A stretch of DNA of 64,000 bases from JBBRHQ01 sp963840235 (GTDB lineage: Bacteria; Actinomycetota; Thermoleophilia; Solirubrobacterales; 70-9): NCBI GenBank assembly GCA_963840235.1, contig CAWIYC010000003.1, positions 248,001-312,000 on the forward strand. The letters run 5' to 3'. The translations under genes and the position numbers were made by a program. Below, in pieces: positions 15,560 to 23,509 of the stretch. Positions within the stretch are counted from its first letter, which is position 1; every line of letters begins with the position of its first letter. The notes under the pieces were generated by a model. That model did no database searches and had not been told where the DNA came from. It worked only from the letters and a program-made list of their open reading frames with translations.

Positions 15560-16212
15560 CGCCCTCACGCCCGACTCTCCGGCTATCGTTTCTTGAGGCG
15601 AGCGGATAAGGCCCAGGCTGGCCGACCTGCTTACCCGACTTGCGCTCCGGTGGCGCACCCCTCGTCCGGCGTAGACGCCCGGCGACAAACCTGCCGAGTC
15701 GTGGCTCGGATCGATGGCGGGATCGCCGACGCGAGGGCGCTCTGCACGGTCGGAGGAACGGCCTAAGCGGTCGGCTGATCCGCAAAGAGCTTGCGCCGCC
15801 ACGTTCTCCTGGAGTCAGCGGCGCGAGATGGGGACGGTCCCATGGCGGCGTGGGTTTACGGGATGTGACCCGCCCGCCGCGATCCGACCCCGACGAAAAG
15901 GCTTGTGCCGTTTCTCCATCGGTGGCGCGGCGGCGCGAGAACCGGGAGAGGTCACGGTGGCGTTGGGGTCCACTCTCCCCCCAACGTTCACCGTGACCGA
16001 ACCCCAACCGAAACAGGAACGAGATGGGCACCCCAACCACCAGTTTTTCCCTCAACCTGATCCGACGAGGCCGCCGGCGACAAAACGGCGCCATCGCTGC
16101 CGACCGTCAACACCGAGCGACCCAAGACCGAGTGGGACGCGCAGGAGGTATCGGCGGCGCTTGCCTACCTCGCAGCCAAGCGGGGGGCGCGGAAGCGATC
16201 AGCGACTTGCTC
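15560..16212. other. Mostly non-coding; one doubtful small gene from 16024
   Basis: No convincing gene between 15560 and 16020; frames on both strands are Arg/Pro-rich and unlike proteins. From ATG 16024 the frame gives MGTPTTSFSLNLI; a one-step frame change then gives KTEWDAQEVSAALAYLAAKRGARKR and a stop at about 16217. That looks protein-like, so a small frameshifted gene is possible but unproven. Confidence 0.3.
15950..15998. promoter_or_regulatory. Long imperfect hairpin
   Basis: GGTCACGGTG (15950-15959) pairs exactly with CACCGTGACC (15989-15998), and GTTGGGG (15962-15968) with CCCCAAC inside it, around a short loop. It lies ~25 bases before a possible ATG at 16024. No T-run follows. 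It could be a terminator or an operator for a small downstream gene. Confidence 0.5.
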
Positions 16213-16242
16213 TTGACCTCGCGCACGGGTCCGGCATAGGGT
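16213..16242 (+). promoter_or_regulatory. Promoter TTGACC-N18-TAGGGT before exported protein
   Basis: TTGACC (16213-16218) and TAGGGT (16237-16242) are separated by 18 bases, and the ATG of the gene at 16268 lies 25 bases further. The same pair precedes the related genes at 17335 and 29836. Confidence 0.65.
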
Positions 16243-16267
16243 GGGACCACACTTCTAGGGGGATGAG

Positions 16268-16804
16268 ATGCGAAACCTGTTGAAACTGCGGCGACCCTCA
16301 CCGGCGATGATCGTCGCAATCGTGGCGTTGATCGTGGCGTTGACGGGTACGGCTATGGCTGGCGTCGCCACGATCAGCAAGATCAGCGGCAAGACGGTGA
16401 AGAAGAACTCGCTACCCGGCAACCGGATCAAGACGAACACGGTGACCGGCAAGCAGATCAACGAGTCAACGCTGAGCCAGGTCCCAGCGGCCCTGAGCCT
16501 GGTAGCCGGTGCCCCGCAGGTGAGCGCGTTCGCAAGGGTTAGCGACGCAGGAGTCGTGAGTGCCGGGACAGGCGTGACCAGTGTCACCCACTCGAACCCT
16601 GGGCGCTATTGCTTCGACCTCGCCGAGACGCCGGTCACTGGCACCGCGAGCGCGAAAAACAGCACGTCCCCGTTCCGCACGGTCGCTTATCTCGATTTCC
16701 CCGGCGGGGGCGCCTGCACGGCCCCCAACACTGACGCGCTTGTCGCCATCGAAACGAATGGCGCGTTCGCAGACGCGTCGTTTAACGTCGTGTTCGTCAA
16801 GTAG
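16268..16804 (+). CDS. Exported protein with 'ALTGTAMA' signal anchor
   Basis: 178 residues. MRNLLKLRRPSPAMIVAIVALIVALTGTAMA is a signal peptide or anchor. A lysine-rich repeat-like part (KISGKTVKKNSLPGNRIKTNTVTGKQINEST) follows, then a beta-rich C-terminal domain (~95-178) with FDLAETPVTG and TVAYLDFPGGGAC. The N-terminal design is shared with the genes at 17335 and 29836. AGGGGG at 16257 serves as ribosome-binding site. Function unknown; a surface-exposed role is inferred. Confidence 0.7.
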   Translation: MRNLLKLRRPSPAMIVAIVALIVALTGTAMAGVATISKISGKTVKKNSLPGNRIKTNTVTGKQINESTLSQVPAALSLVAGAPQVSAFARVSDAGVVSAGTGVTSVTHSNPGRYCFDLAETPVTGTASAKNSTSPFRTVAYLDFPGGGACTAPNTDALVAIETNGAFADASFNVVFVK

Positions 16805-16809
16805 GGGCG

Positions 16810-17064
16810 CGTGAGGGCGGGGGTCAGCGCGGAGGACAAGTCGCTGGCCAGCAGCTCGGCAACGGCGGCCAGATCGACGAGGCTCTGGCGCAGGGCGTAG
16901 GCCGCGCCCGCCTCATGGCGGGTCCTTGCCATCTGCGCGTCGAGGCCTGCCGCCATGCGGGCTCTCAGGACCTCCTGGCCCCAACCTTGCTCAAGGTCGA
17001 GACGCTGCTGGCGCTCCACGTCGAGCCGTGTGCTGCGGGTGGCCACTGGTCGGGATTCTGACAA
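16810..17064 (-). CDS. Possible coding fragment, uncharacterised
   Basis: The minus strand encodes RLDVERQQRLDLEQGWGQEVLRARM, then TRHEAGAAYALRQSLVDLAAVAELLASDL before running into the antisense of the gene at 16268. Composition and third-position GC look like real coding sequence and an alpha-helical protein, but no good start codon (only TTG at 17064) or ribosome-binding site is seen, and the end overlaps another gene. Probably a truncated gene remnant. Confidence 0.3.
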
Positions 17065-17252
17065 GGGGCACGGCGCGGATTCCGGGCCGACCTCATGTAG
17101 GCGATTCGCCTACCTCACCGCCGAGCGAGCGGAGCGCGATGGCGGCTGAGGATCAGCGCAGGACCCGACGCTGACGCGCCCTTTGGTTGACTCACCGGGA
17201 ACCTGCCGAAACAAGTTGCGAGAGCCTGAAGAGCAGTTCCCATTCGCGGTGC

Positions 17253-17281
17253 TTGACCCCCGCCTCGACAGCGTCTAGGTT
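17253..17281 (+). promoter_or_regulatory. Promoter TTGACC-N17-TAGGTT before exported protein
   Basis: TTGACC at 17253-17258 and TAGGTT at 17276-17281, 17 bases apart, 53 bases before the ATG at 17335. Matches the motif before 16268 and 29836. Confidence 0.65.
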
Positions 17282-17334
17282 TGCCTCAATAGGGGAATCG
17301 GAATGATCCCCTGTGACGCTTGGGGGTCTTTCCA

Positions 17335-17925
17335 ATGACAGGACGTATGAAAACTCCTTCACCGGCTCTGATCATCTCGATTATCGCCCTGATCGCCGCA
17401 CTCGGGGGTACCGCTTGGGCGGTCAGCAAGAACTCAGTCGGCAACAAGCAGCTGAAGAAGAACGCCGTCTCGGCCAGCAAGATCAGGAGTAACGCTGTGA
17501 CCAGCGCCAAGATCAAGGCGGGCGCCGTGAAAAGCGCCAAGATCGCAGACGGCGCGGTGACCGGCCAGAAGGTCGCTGCTGATTCACTGACCGGCGACAA
17601 AATCGATGAGTCCACGCTTGGCCAGGTGCCGAACGCCGCCCAGCTGGACGGCAAGGGCACCTCGGCGTTCGTCGCCAGCCAAATCTATAAGGCCGAATCC
17701 GCGATCAGCGCGGGCACCAACTTGGGCGACGGCACCCAGTACATAGATAAGGCGTGCGACCCCGGCGACATTTTGCTTACCGGGGGACCGGCCAACATCG
17801 CTGCCACGACGGACCTGCTGGAGAGCTTCCCGACGCCGGGCCTCACCAACTCCTGGAGAGCGAGGGTGAACAAGAACGCCGTGGCCGACAACTTCAGCGT
17901 GGTCGTGCTGTGCGCTAATCAATAG
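17335..17925 (+). CDS. Exported protein with tandem 'KSAKIKAGAV' repeats
   Basis: About 196 residues from ATG 17335. The N-terminus MKTPSPALIISIIALIAALGGTAWA is a signal anchor. Then comes a run of ~9-residue units such as KNAVSASKIRSNAVTSAKIKAGAV, which probably forms an elongated repeat structure, and a C-terminal beta domain (~110-196) with ACDPGDILLTGG and NFSVVVLCANQ, with two Cys. It is a paralogue of the protein at 16268. Function unknown. Alternative starts are TTG 17320 and ATG 17347. Confidence 0.7.
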   Translation: MTGRMKTPSPALIISIIALIAALGGTAWAVSKNSVGNKQLKKNAVSASKIRSNAVTSAKIKAGAVKSAKIADGAVTGQKVAADSLTGDKIDESTLGQVPNAAQLDGKGTSAFVASQIYKAESAISAGTNLGDGTQYIDKACDPGDILLTGGPANIAATTDLLESFPTPGLTNSWRARVNKNAVADNFSVVVLCANQ

Positions 17926-18238
17926 CCCCGGATTACACGCCCTCCCTCTGAGGAGGTCATCCCATCCGGACTGATTCAGACTCAACCCCCACCACCGGGT
18001 AGACCCCTAGGCGGCGTCTTTGCCACCCCCGGTGATCGACCTCACGGGGCCGCAGTTCCGGGTCCATTTTCCCCCGGAGTGCACGCGCCCACACTCGAAC
18101 AGACGACGAGGCCAACCCTGAGCGTTGTCCTGGTAGCGGCGGCCCGGTGTGCGTTCCTATCGCTCCGAGTCGCCCAAGGCCTCGGTGCCAGCCATACGCG
18201 GGCGGCGCCGGGGTCGCCCTTGGATTGATCCACTGAGC
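17926..18238. other. No gene seen
   Basis: Neither strand holds a convincing gene. GGAGGTCATCCC near 17952 and several short GC-rich inverted repeats occur. The stretch ends at the promoter-like box of the next NTF2 array. Confidence 0.4.
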
Positions 18239-18253
18239 GATACTGCGCGGGCG
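18239..18253 (+). promoter_or_regulatory. Conserved near-leaderless promoter-like box
   Basis: GATACTGCGCGGGCG abuts the ATG at 18254, one base different from the copies at 8403 and 14648 and with the same nine-base spacing. It heads a run of four NTF2 genes. Confidence 0.5.
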
Positions 18254-18652
18254 ATGTCGCAGGAGAACGTGAAGAAGGTCAGGCGCAGCATCGAAATGTT
18301 CAACCGGGGCGACCTCGACGCCGTCATTCGAGACGCGGACCCCGAGATTGAGTGGCACGATCAGCCTGAGTTGCCGGGGGCGACCATCCACCACGGTGCA
18401 GAGGCCACCGAGGAGCACCTCCGCTCCGCGATGCGAGCCCTCTCCGGATACCGCCTGGATCCGGAGGAGTTGGTGGACGCCGGAGCCAACGTGGTTGTCT
18501 GTGGTCAAGTTTCCGCCGAGGGGCGAGCCAGCAAAGCACCGGTCCATCGTCCGCACTTCGCGGCCTACGCCATCCGGGCGGGACGAATTCGCTCAGTAAG
18601 AATCTTCGGCACTCGCGCCGAGGCCCTCAAAGCCGCCGGGCTGTCGGAGTAG
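18254..18652 (+). CDS. NTF2/SnoaL-like protein, first of a four-gene run
   Basis: 132 residues, MSQENVKKVRRSIEMFNRGDLDAV to EALKAAGLSE. DADPEIEWHDQPELPG and VVVCGQVSAEGRASKAP are recognisable NTF2-fold strands, but the C-terminal half (RPHFAAYAIRAGRIRSVRIF) is diverged. Stop and next ATG are three bases apart, so the four genes to 19855 are probably one operon. Confidence 0.87.
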   Translation: MSQENVKKVRRSIEMFNRGDLDAVIRDADPEIEWHDQPELPGATIHHGAEATEEHLRSAMRALSGYRLDPEELVDAGANVVVCGQVSAEGRASKAPVHRPHFAAYAIRAGRIRSVRIFGTRAEALKAAGLSE

Positions 18653-18655
18653 GCG

Positions 18656-19057
18656 ATGTCGCAGGAGAACGTGGAGATCGTGAAGCGGGCGCTTGCCGAG
18701 TTCCAGCGCGGCAACTTCTGGGTGCCCGAGTTCTTCGAGCCGGACGTTCGCGTCAGGTGGGTCGACCCCGTGGGGGCGGTCGGACCGTCGGAAACCGTGG
18801 GACTTCAGGAAATGGGCACCATGATGCTGAGCTGGCTCGAGACCTTCGACAGCATGTCGATGCTTGCCGAGCGAGTCGTTGACGCCGGAGACCAGATCGT
18901 CGTGATCGCCGCATGGCAAGGACGGGGGAAGGCTTCCGGCGTTGATACCGAGTGGCGTCATGGCACGGTGTGGACCCTGCGCGACGGTCGGGTGGCCAGC
19001 GTGATCGGGTACCAGGAGCCGAGTGACGCCCTCGAAGCCGCCGGGCTGTCGGAGTAG
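18656..19057 (+). CDS. NTF2/SnoaL-like protein
   Basis: 133 residues, MSQENVEIVKRALAEFQRGNFW to DALEAAGLSE. The interior includes FEPDVRVRWVDPVGAV, ETFDSMSMLAERVVDAGDQIVVIAAWQGRGKASGVDTEWRHGTVWTLRDGRVASVIGY. Second in the four-gene run, three bases from each neighbour. Function unassigned. Confidence 0.87.
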   Translation: MSQENVEIVKRALAEFQRGNFWVPEFFEPDVRVRWVDPVGAVGPSETVGLQEMGTMMLSWLETFDSMSMLAERVVDAGDQIVVIAAWQGRGKASGVDTEWRHGTVWTLRDGRVASVIGYQEPSDALEAAGLSE

Positions 19058-19060
19058 GCG

Positions 19061-19456
19061 ATGTCGCAGGAGAACGTGGAGATCGTGCGCCGAGCCTGGG
19101 ACGCCTGGAATCGCGGGGATTGGGACGAGTGGCGGAGCTACTTGAGCCCGGACTTCGAACTCGACACGTCGGCCCTCGGTGAGTGGCGCGGGACCACCAG
19201 AGGACCGGATCAGGTCTTGTGTGCGATACAGCAGTTCCTGGAGCCGTGGAAGTCCGTGCGTATCGAGATCGACGAGTTGATCGACGCTGGTGAGCACGTC
19301 GTTCAGCGCGGGACCGCTCACTTCGTGGGACGGGACGGGATTGAGGTGCAGGCCAAGGGCGCTTACTGCTGGACGTTTCGAGACGGCGTCATGATCCGTG
19401 GCCTCTTTTCCAACGAGTTCGACGAAGCCCTCAAAGCCGCCGGGCTGTCGGAGTAG
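19061..19456 (+). CDS. NTF2/SnoaL-like protein
   Basis: 131 residues, MSQENVEIVRRAWDAWNRGDWDEW to EALKAAGLSE, the most canonical sequence of the set (LSPDFELDTSALGEWRG, IDELIDAGEHVVQRGTAHFVGRDGIEVQAKGAYCWTFRDG). Third in the run. Function unassigned. Confidence 0.88.
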   Translation: MSQENVEIVRRAWDAWNRGDWDEWRSYLSPDFELDTSALGEWRGTTRGPDQVLCAIQQFLEPWKSVRIEIDELIDAGEHVVQRGTAHFVGRDGIEVQAKGAYCWTFRDGVMIRGLFSNEFDEALKAAGLSE

Positions 19457-19459
19457 CCG

Positions 19460-19855
19460 ATGTCGCAGGAGAACGTGGAACTGGTGAAGGTGATCCACGA
19501 CGGCTGGTCGCAAGGAGACTTCAGCGTCGGGGCCGAGCATCTGACCGCGGATTTCCGCTGGCAGCAGCACGCCGAGGCAGTGGAGCCGGGATCGCGCAGC
19601 GGCGCGGCGATCGGCGACACGTTCAGGAACATCTTCGCGGTCTATGACGACTACCGGATCGAGCCGGGCGAATTCATCGACGCGGGCGACAAGGTGGTGG
19701 TCGCGGTGCGTATCCGGGCCACCGCCAAGGTGAGCCGCATCGACGTCGATCAGCGCTTCAACCTCGTCTGGAGCACGCGAGAGGGAAAGCTGGCGGGGAT
19801 CGAGGTCTTCACCGACCGGGACGAGGCCCTCGAAGCCGCCGGGCTGCGGGCGTAG
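19460..19855 (+). CDS. NTF2/SnoaL-like protein, last of the run
   Basis: 131 residues, MSQENVELVKVIHDGWSQGDFSV to EALEAAGLRA. The tag is slightly diverged (GGGCGTAG in place of GGAGTAG). The interior carries HAEAVEPGSRSGAAIG and YDDYRIEPGEFIDAGDKVVVAVRIRATAK. Followed after 45 bases by an unrelated small gene. Confidence 0.87.
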   Translation: MSQENVELVKVIHDGWSQGDFSVGAEHLTADFRWQQHAEAVEPGSRSGAAIGDTFRNIFAVYDDYRIEPGEFIDAGDKVVVAVRIRATAKVSRIDVDQRFNLVWSTREGKLAGIEVFTDRDEALEAAGLRA

Positions 19856-19900
19856 CAGACGCGGCATAGGATCCGCCGAGGCAAACGAAAGGACTTCTCG

Positions 19901-20164
19901 ATGGCTACGTACGTGATCACTCACGAAGTGGACGATGTTGAGCACTGGCTTAGCTCGCCGAAGCGCGAGGAGGTGTTCGGTCCCATGGGAATCACGGTGC
20001 GCACCTTTCGGGACCCAGGCGGATCAAACAAGGCCGCGCTTATCGCCGAGATCCCCGACATGGAGGCGTTCCAGGACTTCATGAAGAGCGACCAGGCGGC
20101 GGATGCCATGAAGCACGACGGCGTCCATCCGGAGACCGTTCTTGTTCTGAGCGAGGGTCAGTAG
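19901..20164 (+). CDS. Small uncharacterised protein between NTF2 tags
   Basis: 87 residues, MATYVITHEVDDVEHWLSSPKREEVF, then TVRTFRDPGGSNKAALIAEIPDMEAFQDFMKSDQAADAM and TVLVLSEGQ. The DVEHW and DMEAF..F blocks resemble small dimeric barrel proteins of the 'antibiotic monooxygenase' superfamily; catalytic function is not implied. GAAAGGA 11 bases before the ATG is a fair ribosome-binding site. An orphan NTF2 tag follows at 20175. Confidence 0.75.
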   Translation: MATYVITHEVDDVEHWLSSPKREEVFGPMGITVRTFRDPGGSNKAALIAEIPDMEAFQDFMKSDQAADAMKHDGVHPETVLVLSEGQ

Positions 20165-20174
20165 CAGCGCGAGA

Positions 20175-20204
20175 GCCCTCGAAGCCGCCGGGCTGTCGGA
20201 GTAG
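20175..20204 (+). repeat. Orphan NTF2 3' tag
   Basis: Thirty bases encoding ALEAAGLSE and TAG, ten bases after the stop of the unrelated gene at 19901. Same DNA as the tag at 14108. Confidence 0.75.
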
Positions 20205-20298
20205 CCGGTCCGTTTTCTTAGAGGTATGGCTCCGTTCACCGTGCCACAGCGCCCACCAAAAATGCCGTCGCTCCGCAAGCGAGGGCGGCCGCTGCTCG

Positions 20299-20913
20299 CT
20301 ACTTGATCGCGCTCAGATAGGGCCGCAAATGCAGCTTCTTGATCACCTTGCGGCGGCTGAGCTTCGCCTTGGCGGCGATCGTCTTCACCGAGACCATCTG
20401 CAGCAGCACCTCGATCTGGACCCGGCCCACGTCCGAGAGCCACTTGTCGTTGAGGTGGGCGAAGGTCTTGGCGGTGGCGAGGCTGAACTGCGAGGCGGCT
20501 GGGAGGCCGAGGCTGCGGGTGATCTGGCCGAGGGGTGGCGGGGCGGGCGAGGTCTGGCTATCGCCACGATAGATCGTCCAGAAATCTGGCGAGTTGAACG
20601 GACTGCCGGGGCCGATGCCTGTCCCCGTGGGCGCATAGATCTCGCTGTTCGGCGAGTCGTTCTCATGGGAGTTGAGGAACAGCATGGCGAGCGTATCCAT
20701 CTGCCTGGATAGCTCCGTGCCCGTGTAGGCCCTCTGCGGCTGTCTGCGCAGCACCTGGACATAGTCCATTCCGCTAAGCCCGTTCAGGATCACTTCCTCT
20801 GCCCGAGGGGTCGAGGAATCGTGGTGGAGGACCTCGTGGCCCAGGATCCCGATTAGGTACCGGAAGTCCTCGCTCGCGGGCCTCGGCAAGCTGGCGCTCT
20901 CTTCAGCCCACAC
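20299..20913 (-). CDS. Uncharacterised protein with HExxH zinc-protease-like motif
   Basis: 204 residues from GTG 20913. ILGHEVLHHDSS near residues 22-33 holds HEVLH, the zinc-metallopeptidase signature, though no downstream third ligand can be fixed. The C-terminus (VLLQMVSVKTIAAKAKLSRRKVIKKLHL) looks helical, possibly DNA- or nucleotide-associated. The open frame continues upstream without a start codon to 21060 (KPPSLADLNAAKRLIV), where a TGA follows a run of four A; the true N-terminus may therefore lie further up with an indel. Not recognised as a named family. Confidence 0.6.
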   Translation of the reverse strand: MWAEESASLPRPASEDFRYLIGILGHEVLHHDSSTPRAEEVILNGLSGMDYVQVLRRQPQRAYTGTELSRQMDTLAMLFLNSHENDSPNSEIYAPTGTGIGPGSPFNSPDFWTIYRGDSQTSPAPPPLGQITRSLGLPAASQFSLATAKTFAHLNDKWLSDVGRVQIEVLLQMVSVKTIAAKAKLSRRKVIKKLHLRPYLSAIK

Positions 20914-21188
20914 GATCAGGCGCTTCGCCGCGTTCAGGTCCGCGAGGCTCGGCGGCTTCCCCGCCTTCGCGTCCGCGCGGCGCCTCGCAGCGGGCGCAGA
21001 AGCTCTGCGGCTCAGTTGGAGGATGCGCCGTGCGGCTGTTTGCCCGCTAATCGGCGCTTTTCAGCGACTTTCCGCCCGCCCGGTTTGCGGCTGTTTGCGG
21101 GTCTTGCCGACCGCATCCGCCTAGAGGAACTGGCCGAGACACCGACGCCCTAGACTCTTCCACCGTCCGGCACGAAGGAAGGATCAGG

Positions 21189-21752
21189 ATGCCCGACCAC
21201 TACGCGGCGTATTTCGCTTTCGCCGCGAATATCTCTAGCGATTCGCTGCAAGCTCGCTGCCCCGATGCAGTGCCGATCGGCCCTGCTCACCTGCCCGGAT
21301 TCCAGCTTCGCTTTCACGGAGTAGCTACGGTTGCTCCTGGCGATCCAGAGGACGCCTACGCCGACAAAGCCGAAGGGTTCCTGTGGGCGGTATCGAGCAA
21401 CTGCCTCCGCGAACTGGACCAATTTGAGGGCTATCCCAGCCTCTACAAACGGGAGGTAGTCACCACCGTCACCGCGACTGGATCAGAGGCTCCCGCTTTC
21501 GTCTACAGACTCGCGGAACCGACCGGACGGCTCTCCGGTCCCTCCGACTTCTACGTTGCGGGAATCGAGCGCGGCTATCAGGAACACGGTCTAGATCGCC
21601 GTTATCTCCGGCAAGCTGTCGGACTAGCTCGGGCTAGCGAAGTTCATCACAGGGGCGGAAGTCTGAAAGACATCGCCGAAGCTGCGGGTATCCCGATCAA
21701 CACCGACAAAGCCGGACAGACCCGCATCCACCTTCGCGGTCCCGGTTCCTGA
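21189..21752 (+). CDS. Gamma-glutamylcyclotransferase-like (GGCT/AIG2 fold) protein
   Basis: 187 residues. YAAYFAFAANISSDSLQARCPDAV is the ligand loop of GGCT-like proteins; LPGFQLRFHG, GFLWAV and LDQFEGYPSLYKREVVTV follow in the usual order, with Glu in ADKAEGFLWAV as candidate catalytic residue. These enzymes act on gamma-glutamyl amines or peptides. The C-terminal ~50 residues (YLRQAVGLARASEVHH, then IAEAAGIPINTD) extend beyond the core. GAAGGAAGG precedes the ATG. Confidence 0.75.
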   Translation: MPDHYAAYFAFAANISSDSLQARCPDAVPIGPAHLPGFQLRFHGVATVAPGDPEDAYADKAEGFLWAVSSNCLRELDQFEGYPSLYKREVVTTVTATGSEAPAFVYRLAEPTGRLSGPSDFYVAGIERGYQEHGLDRRYLRQAVGLARASEVHHRGGSLKDIAEAAGIPINTDKAGQTRIHLRGPGS

Positions 21753-21804
21753 CTCGCTGCTCCCCTTGCCCGCGGTGGCGATCGCAAGGTGTTCGGGCGC
21801 CAAT

Positions 21805-23061
21805 TCAGCGCTTGGACTTGTTGAGCAGGACCTGCAGCTTGCGGTCGGCGATCGCGACCGCGTCGGGCCTTCCGTCGGAGTTGAAGTCGGCAACGCGGAT
21901 TGGCGCCTTGCTGAACGAATTCGTTGTCGCCAGCGGCACGATCTTCGGCGCACGCAGCTTGCCGTTGCCGTCACCGCCCTGGACGAAGGCCGCGGACTTC
22001 GCCGTGGTGCCGTTGTACTTCCAGCTGGTGCCGATCAGGTCCCGCTTGCCGTCGCGGTCGAAGTCGCCGACGGCGACGCTGAGGACCCCGGGGGCGGAGG
22101 CGAACGTCTTCGCGGCGCGGTTGGCGACCCCGCCGGCGGTGCCCCGCAGGACGCTGACCCGACCGGCGGGAGATCGACCCGGGACGGCGCCCGAGGTGCC
22201 GGCGGCGGTGATGATGTCGGGATGGCCGTCCGAGCCGAGGTCGCCGGTCGCAATCGTGATGAAGTCAGTGCCAGCTCGAATCGGCCCAAAGTCGCGCGTG
22301 GAAACCGCCCACTTTCCCGACTCGACTCCGAAGATAACCAGGCCCTTCTTCCCTCCCGCGGCGATCACCTCCTCGAGGCCGCCGCCGCTGATGTCGTCGG
22401 AGATGATCGGGCCGCCGACGCTCGGCCAGCCCGCGGGAACCGAGAGGCAATTGGGCTGAATCCAGTCGTAGCTCGCGCAGAGTGAGTTGAAGTACTGGCG
22501 GATGTAGTAGGGGGGAGGGCCGAGGACCGAGCCCGCCACCGGCAGGATCAGGACGGGCGGTCCGGACTTGCGCATGCGGGCCAGGGTGAAGGTCTGGGGT
22601 TGCTGGTTGCTCCAGAGCGCACCGGGGCTGAGGCCAGGACTGAGGACGATCGGCCCGAAGCGCCCGTTTCCCTTTCCGGCGAGGCGGCCAAGGGTCTTGA
22701 GGTCGCCCGAGAAGGTGACGCAGAGCACCGCGGCGTCCAGCTTGCCGTCCCGTTTTAGGTCGGTTCCGTTGCTGGTCACGTCGCCGAGCTCGACCTGGAA
22801 GACGGGGCACCCGGTCGGATAGAGCTTTGGCGCAGTGAAAGTCCCGTTGCCCTTGTTGAGGCGCACCGAGATCGCATTCTCGGCAAGCGCGGTGACGAGG
22901 TCGGGGCCCTTCCTTCCGTCCAGGTTGCCGACGGCGACGTTCAGCGGGGTGCCGCCCGCGGGCACCGGGGTCTTGGCGAAGTCAATCGCGGCACCGGCGG
23001 CGCTGGCCGGCACGACCGATAGGGCCAAGGCCAGCAGCGAGCCCACGATCCGACGCATCAT
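21805..23061 (-). CDS. Secreted FG-GAP/VCBS repeat protein
   Basis: About 418 residues from ATG 23061 (MMRRIVGSLLALALSVVPASA, a signal peptide). At least five FG-GAP/VCBS-type blocks follow, such as VAVGNLDGRKGPDLVT, ATGDLGSDGHPDIITA, VAVGDFDRDGKRDLIG and RVADFNSDGRPDAVAI, with calcium-binding-like DxDxDG loops. The family forms beta propellers on the cell surface. Homologous scraps occur at 46100-46170. The frame upstream of 23061 is open but is not like a signal sequence. Confidence 0.8.
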   Translation of the reverse strand: MMRRIVGSLLALALSVVPASAAGAAIDFAKTPVPAGGTPLNVAVGNLDGRKGPDLVTALAENAISVRLNKGNGTFTAPKLYPTGCPVFQVELGDVTSNGTDLKRDGKLDAAVLCVTFSGDLKTLGRLAGKGNGRFGPIVLSPGLSPGALWSNQQPQTFTLARMRKSGPPVLILPVAGSVLGPPPYYIRQYFNSLCASYDWIQPNCLSVPAGWPSVGGPIISDDISGGGLEEVIAAGGKKGLVIFGVESGKWAVSTRDFGPIRAGTDFITIATGDLGSDGHPDIITAAGTSGAVPGRSPAGRVSVLRGTAGGVANRAAKTFASAPGVLSVAVGDFDRDGKRDLIGTSWKYNGTTAKSAAFVQGGDGNGKLRAPKIVPLATTNSFSKAPIRVADFNSDGRPDAVAIADRKLQVLLNKSKR

Positions 23062-23193
23062 CTGACTATATGGCGTTCTGTGCCCGGCGGAAGGAAGTGT
23101 GGGCCCGAAATCGGGTTGAAAAACGACATACGGCGTCGCCGTGGACACCGGCCACGTCGAACGACATCGGCCATGCCAACCTCGAGTCCGGGG

Positions 23194-23433
23194 TTAGGAG
23201 CTGCGCTCGACCGTAACCTCGTAGCTGCTCTGAGGCAGGACTTCCCTCACCCGGGCCTCGACCTCCTCGGCTGAGTCCGCCTCCACACTGGCGACAATCC
23301 GAGGGCTCACGACCTCCGCCCCAGCCGTGAACCAACCAACGTCCGGGTCGCGCGGGTGGATGTCGGAACGCTCGAGTGCCGCGCTTGCCTGCTGCAGTCC
23401 CTCGCCCTCGATGGTGACCATGAATACCGTCAC
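23194..23433 (-). CDS. Small uncharacterised protein
   Basis: 79 residues from GTG 23433: MTVFMVTIEGEGLQQASAALERSDIHP, then WFTAGAEVVSPRIVASVEADSAEEVEARVREVLP. The beta-alpha-beta-beta pattern suggests a ferredoxin-like fold, but no family is recognised. It is 133 bases from the FG-GAP gene start, on the same strand. Confidence 0.5.
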   Translation of the reverse strand: MTVFMVTIEGEGLQQASAALERSDIHPRDPDVGWFTAGAEVVSPRIVASVEADSAEEVEARVREVLPQSSYEVTVERSS

Positions 23434-23509
23434 GGGCGGTTGAGTCTATCCCGGGTTGTGGTGAGGCACCAAAGGGGGCAGGCGCGCAATTCTCCGTGGG
23501 AGACTGCAA

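Noticed and set aside
18593..19945. 450-codon minus-strand frame across the NTF2 run, with repeated HDLHVLLRHRLLRQPGGFEG
   Set aside because: The repeated peptide is just the reverse translation of the NTF2 tag junctions; no start or family support.
8403..20204. NTF2 tags as integron attC sites
   Set aside because: The tags are coding ends without the paired R/L core boxes of attC, and no integron integrase is present.
8403..20204. NTF2 tags as a CRISPR array
   Set aside because: Spacing is ~400 bases with coding interiors; no short repeats with 30-40-base spacers and no cas genes were seen anywhere.
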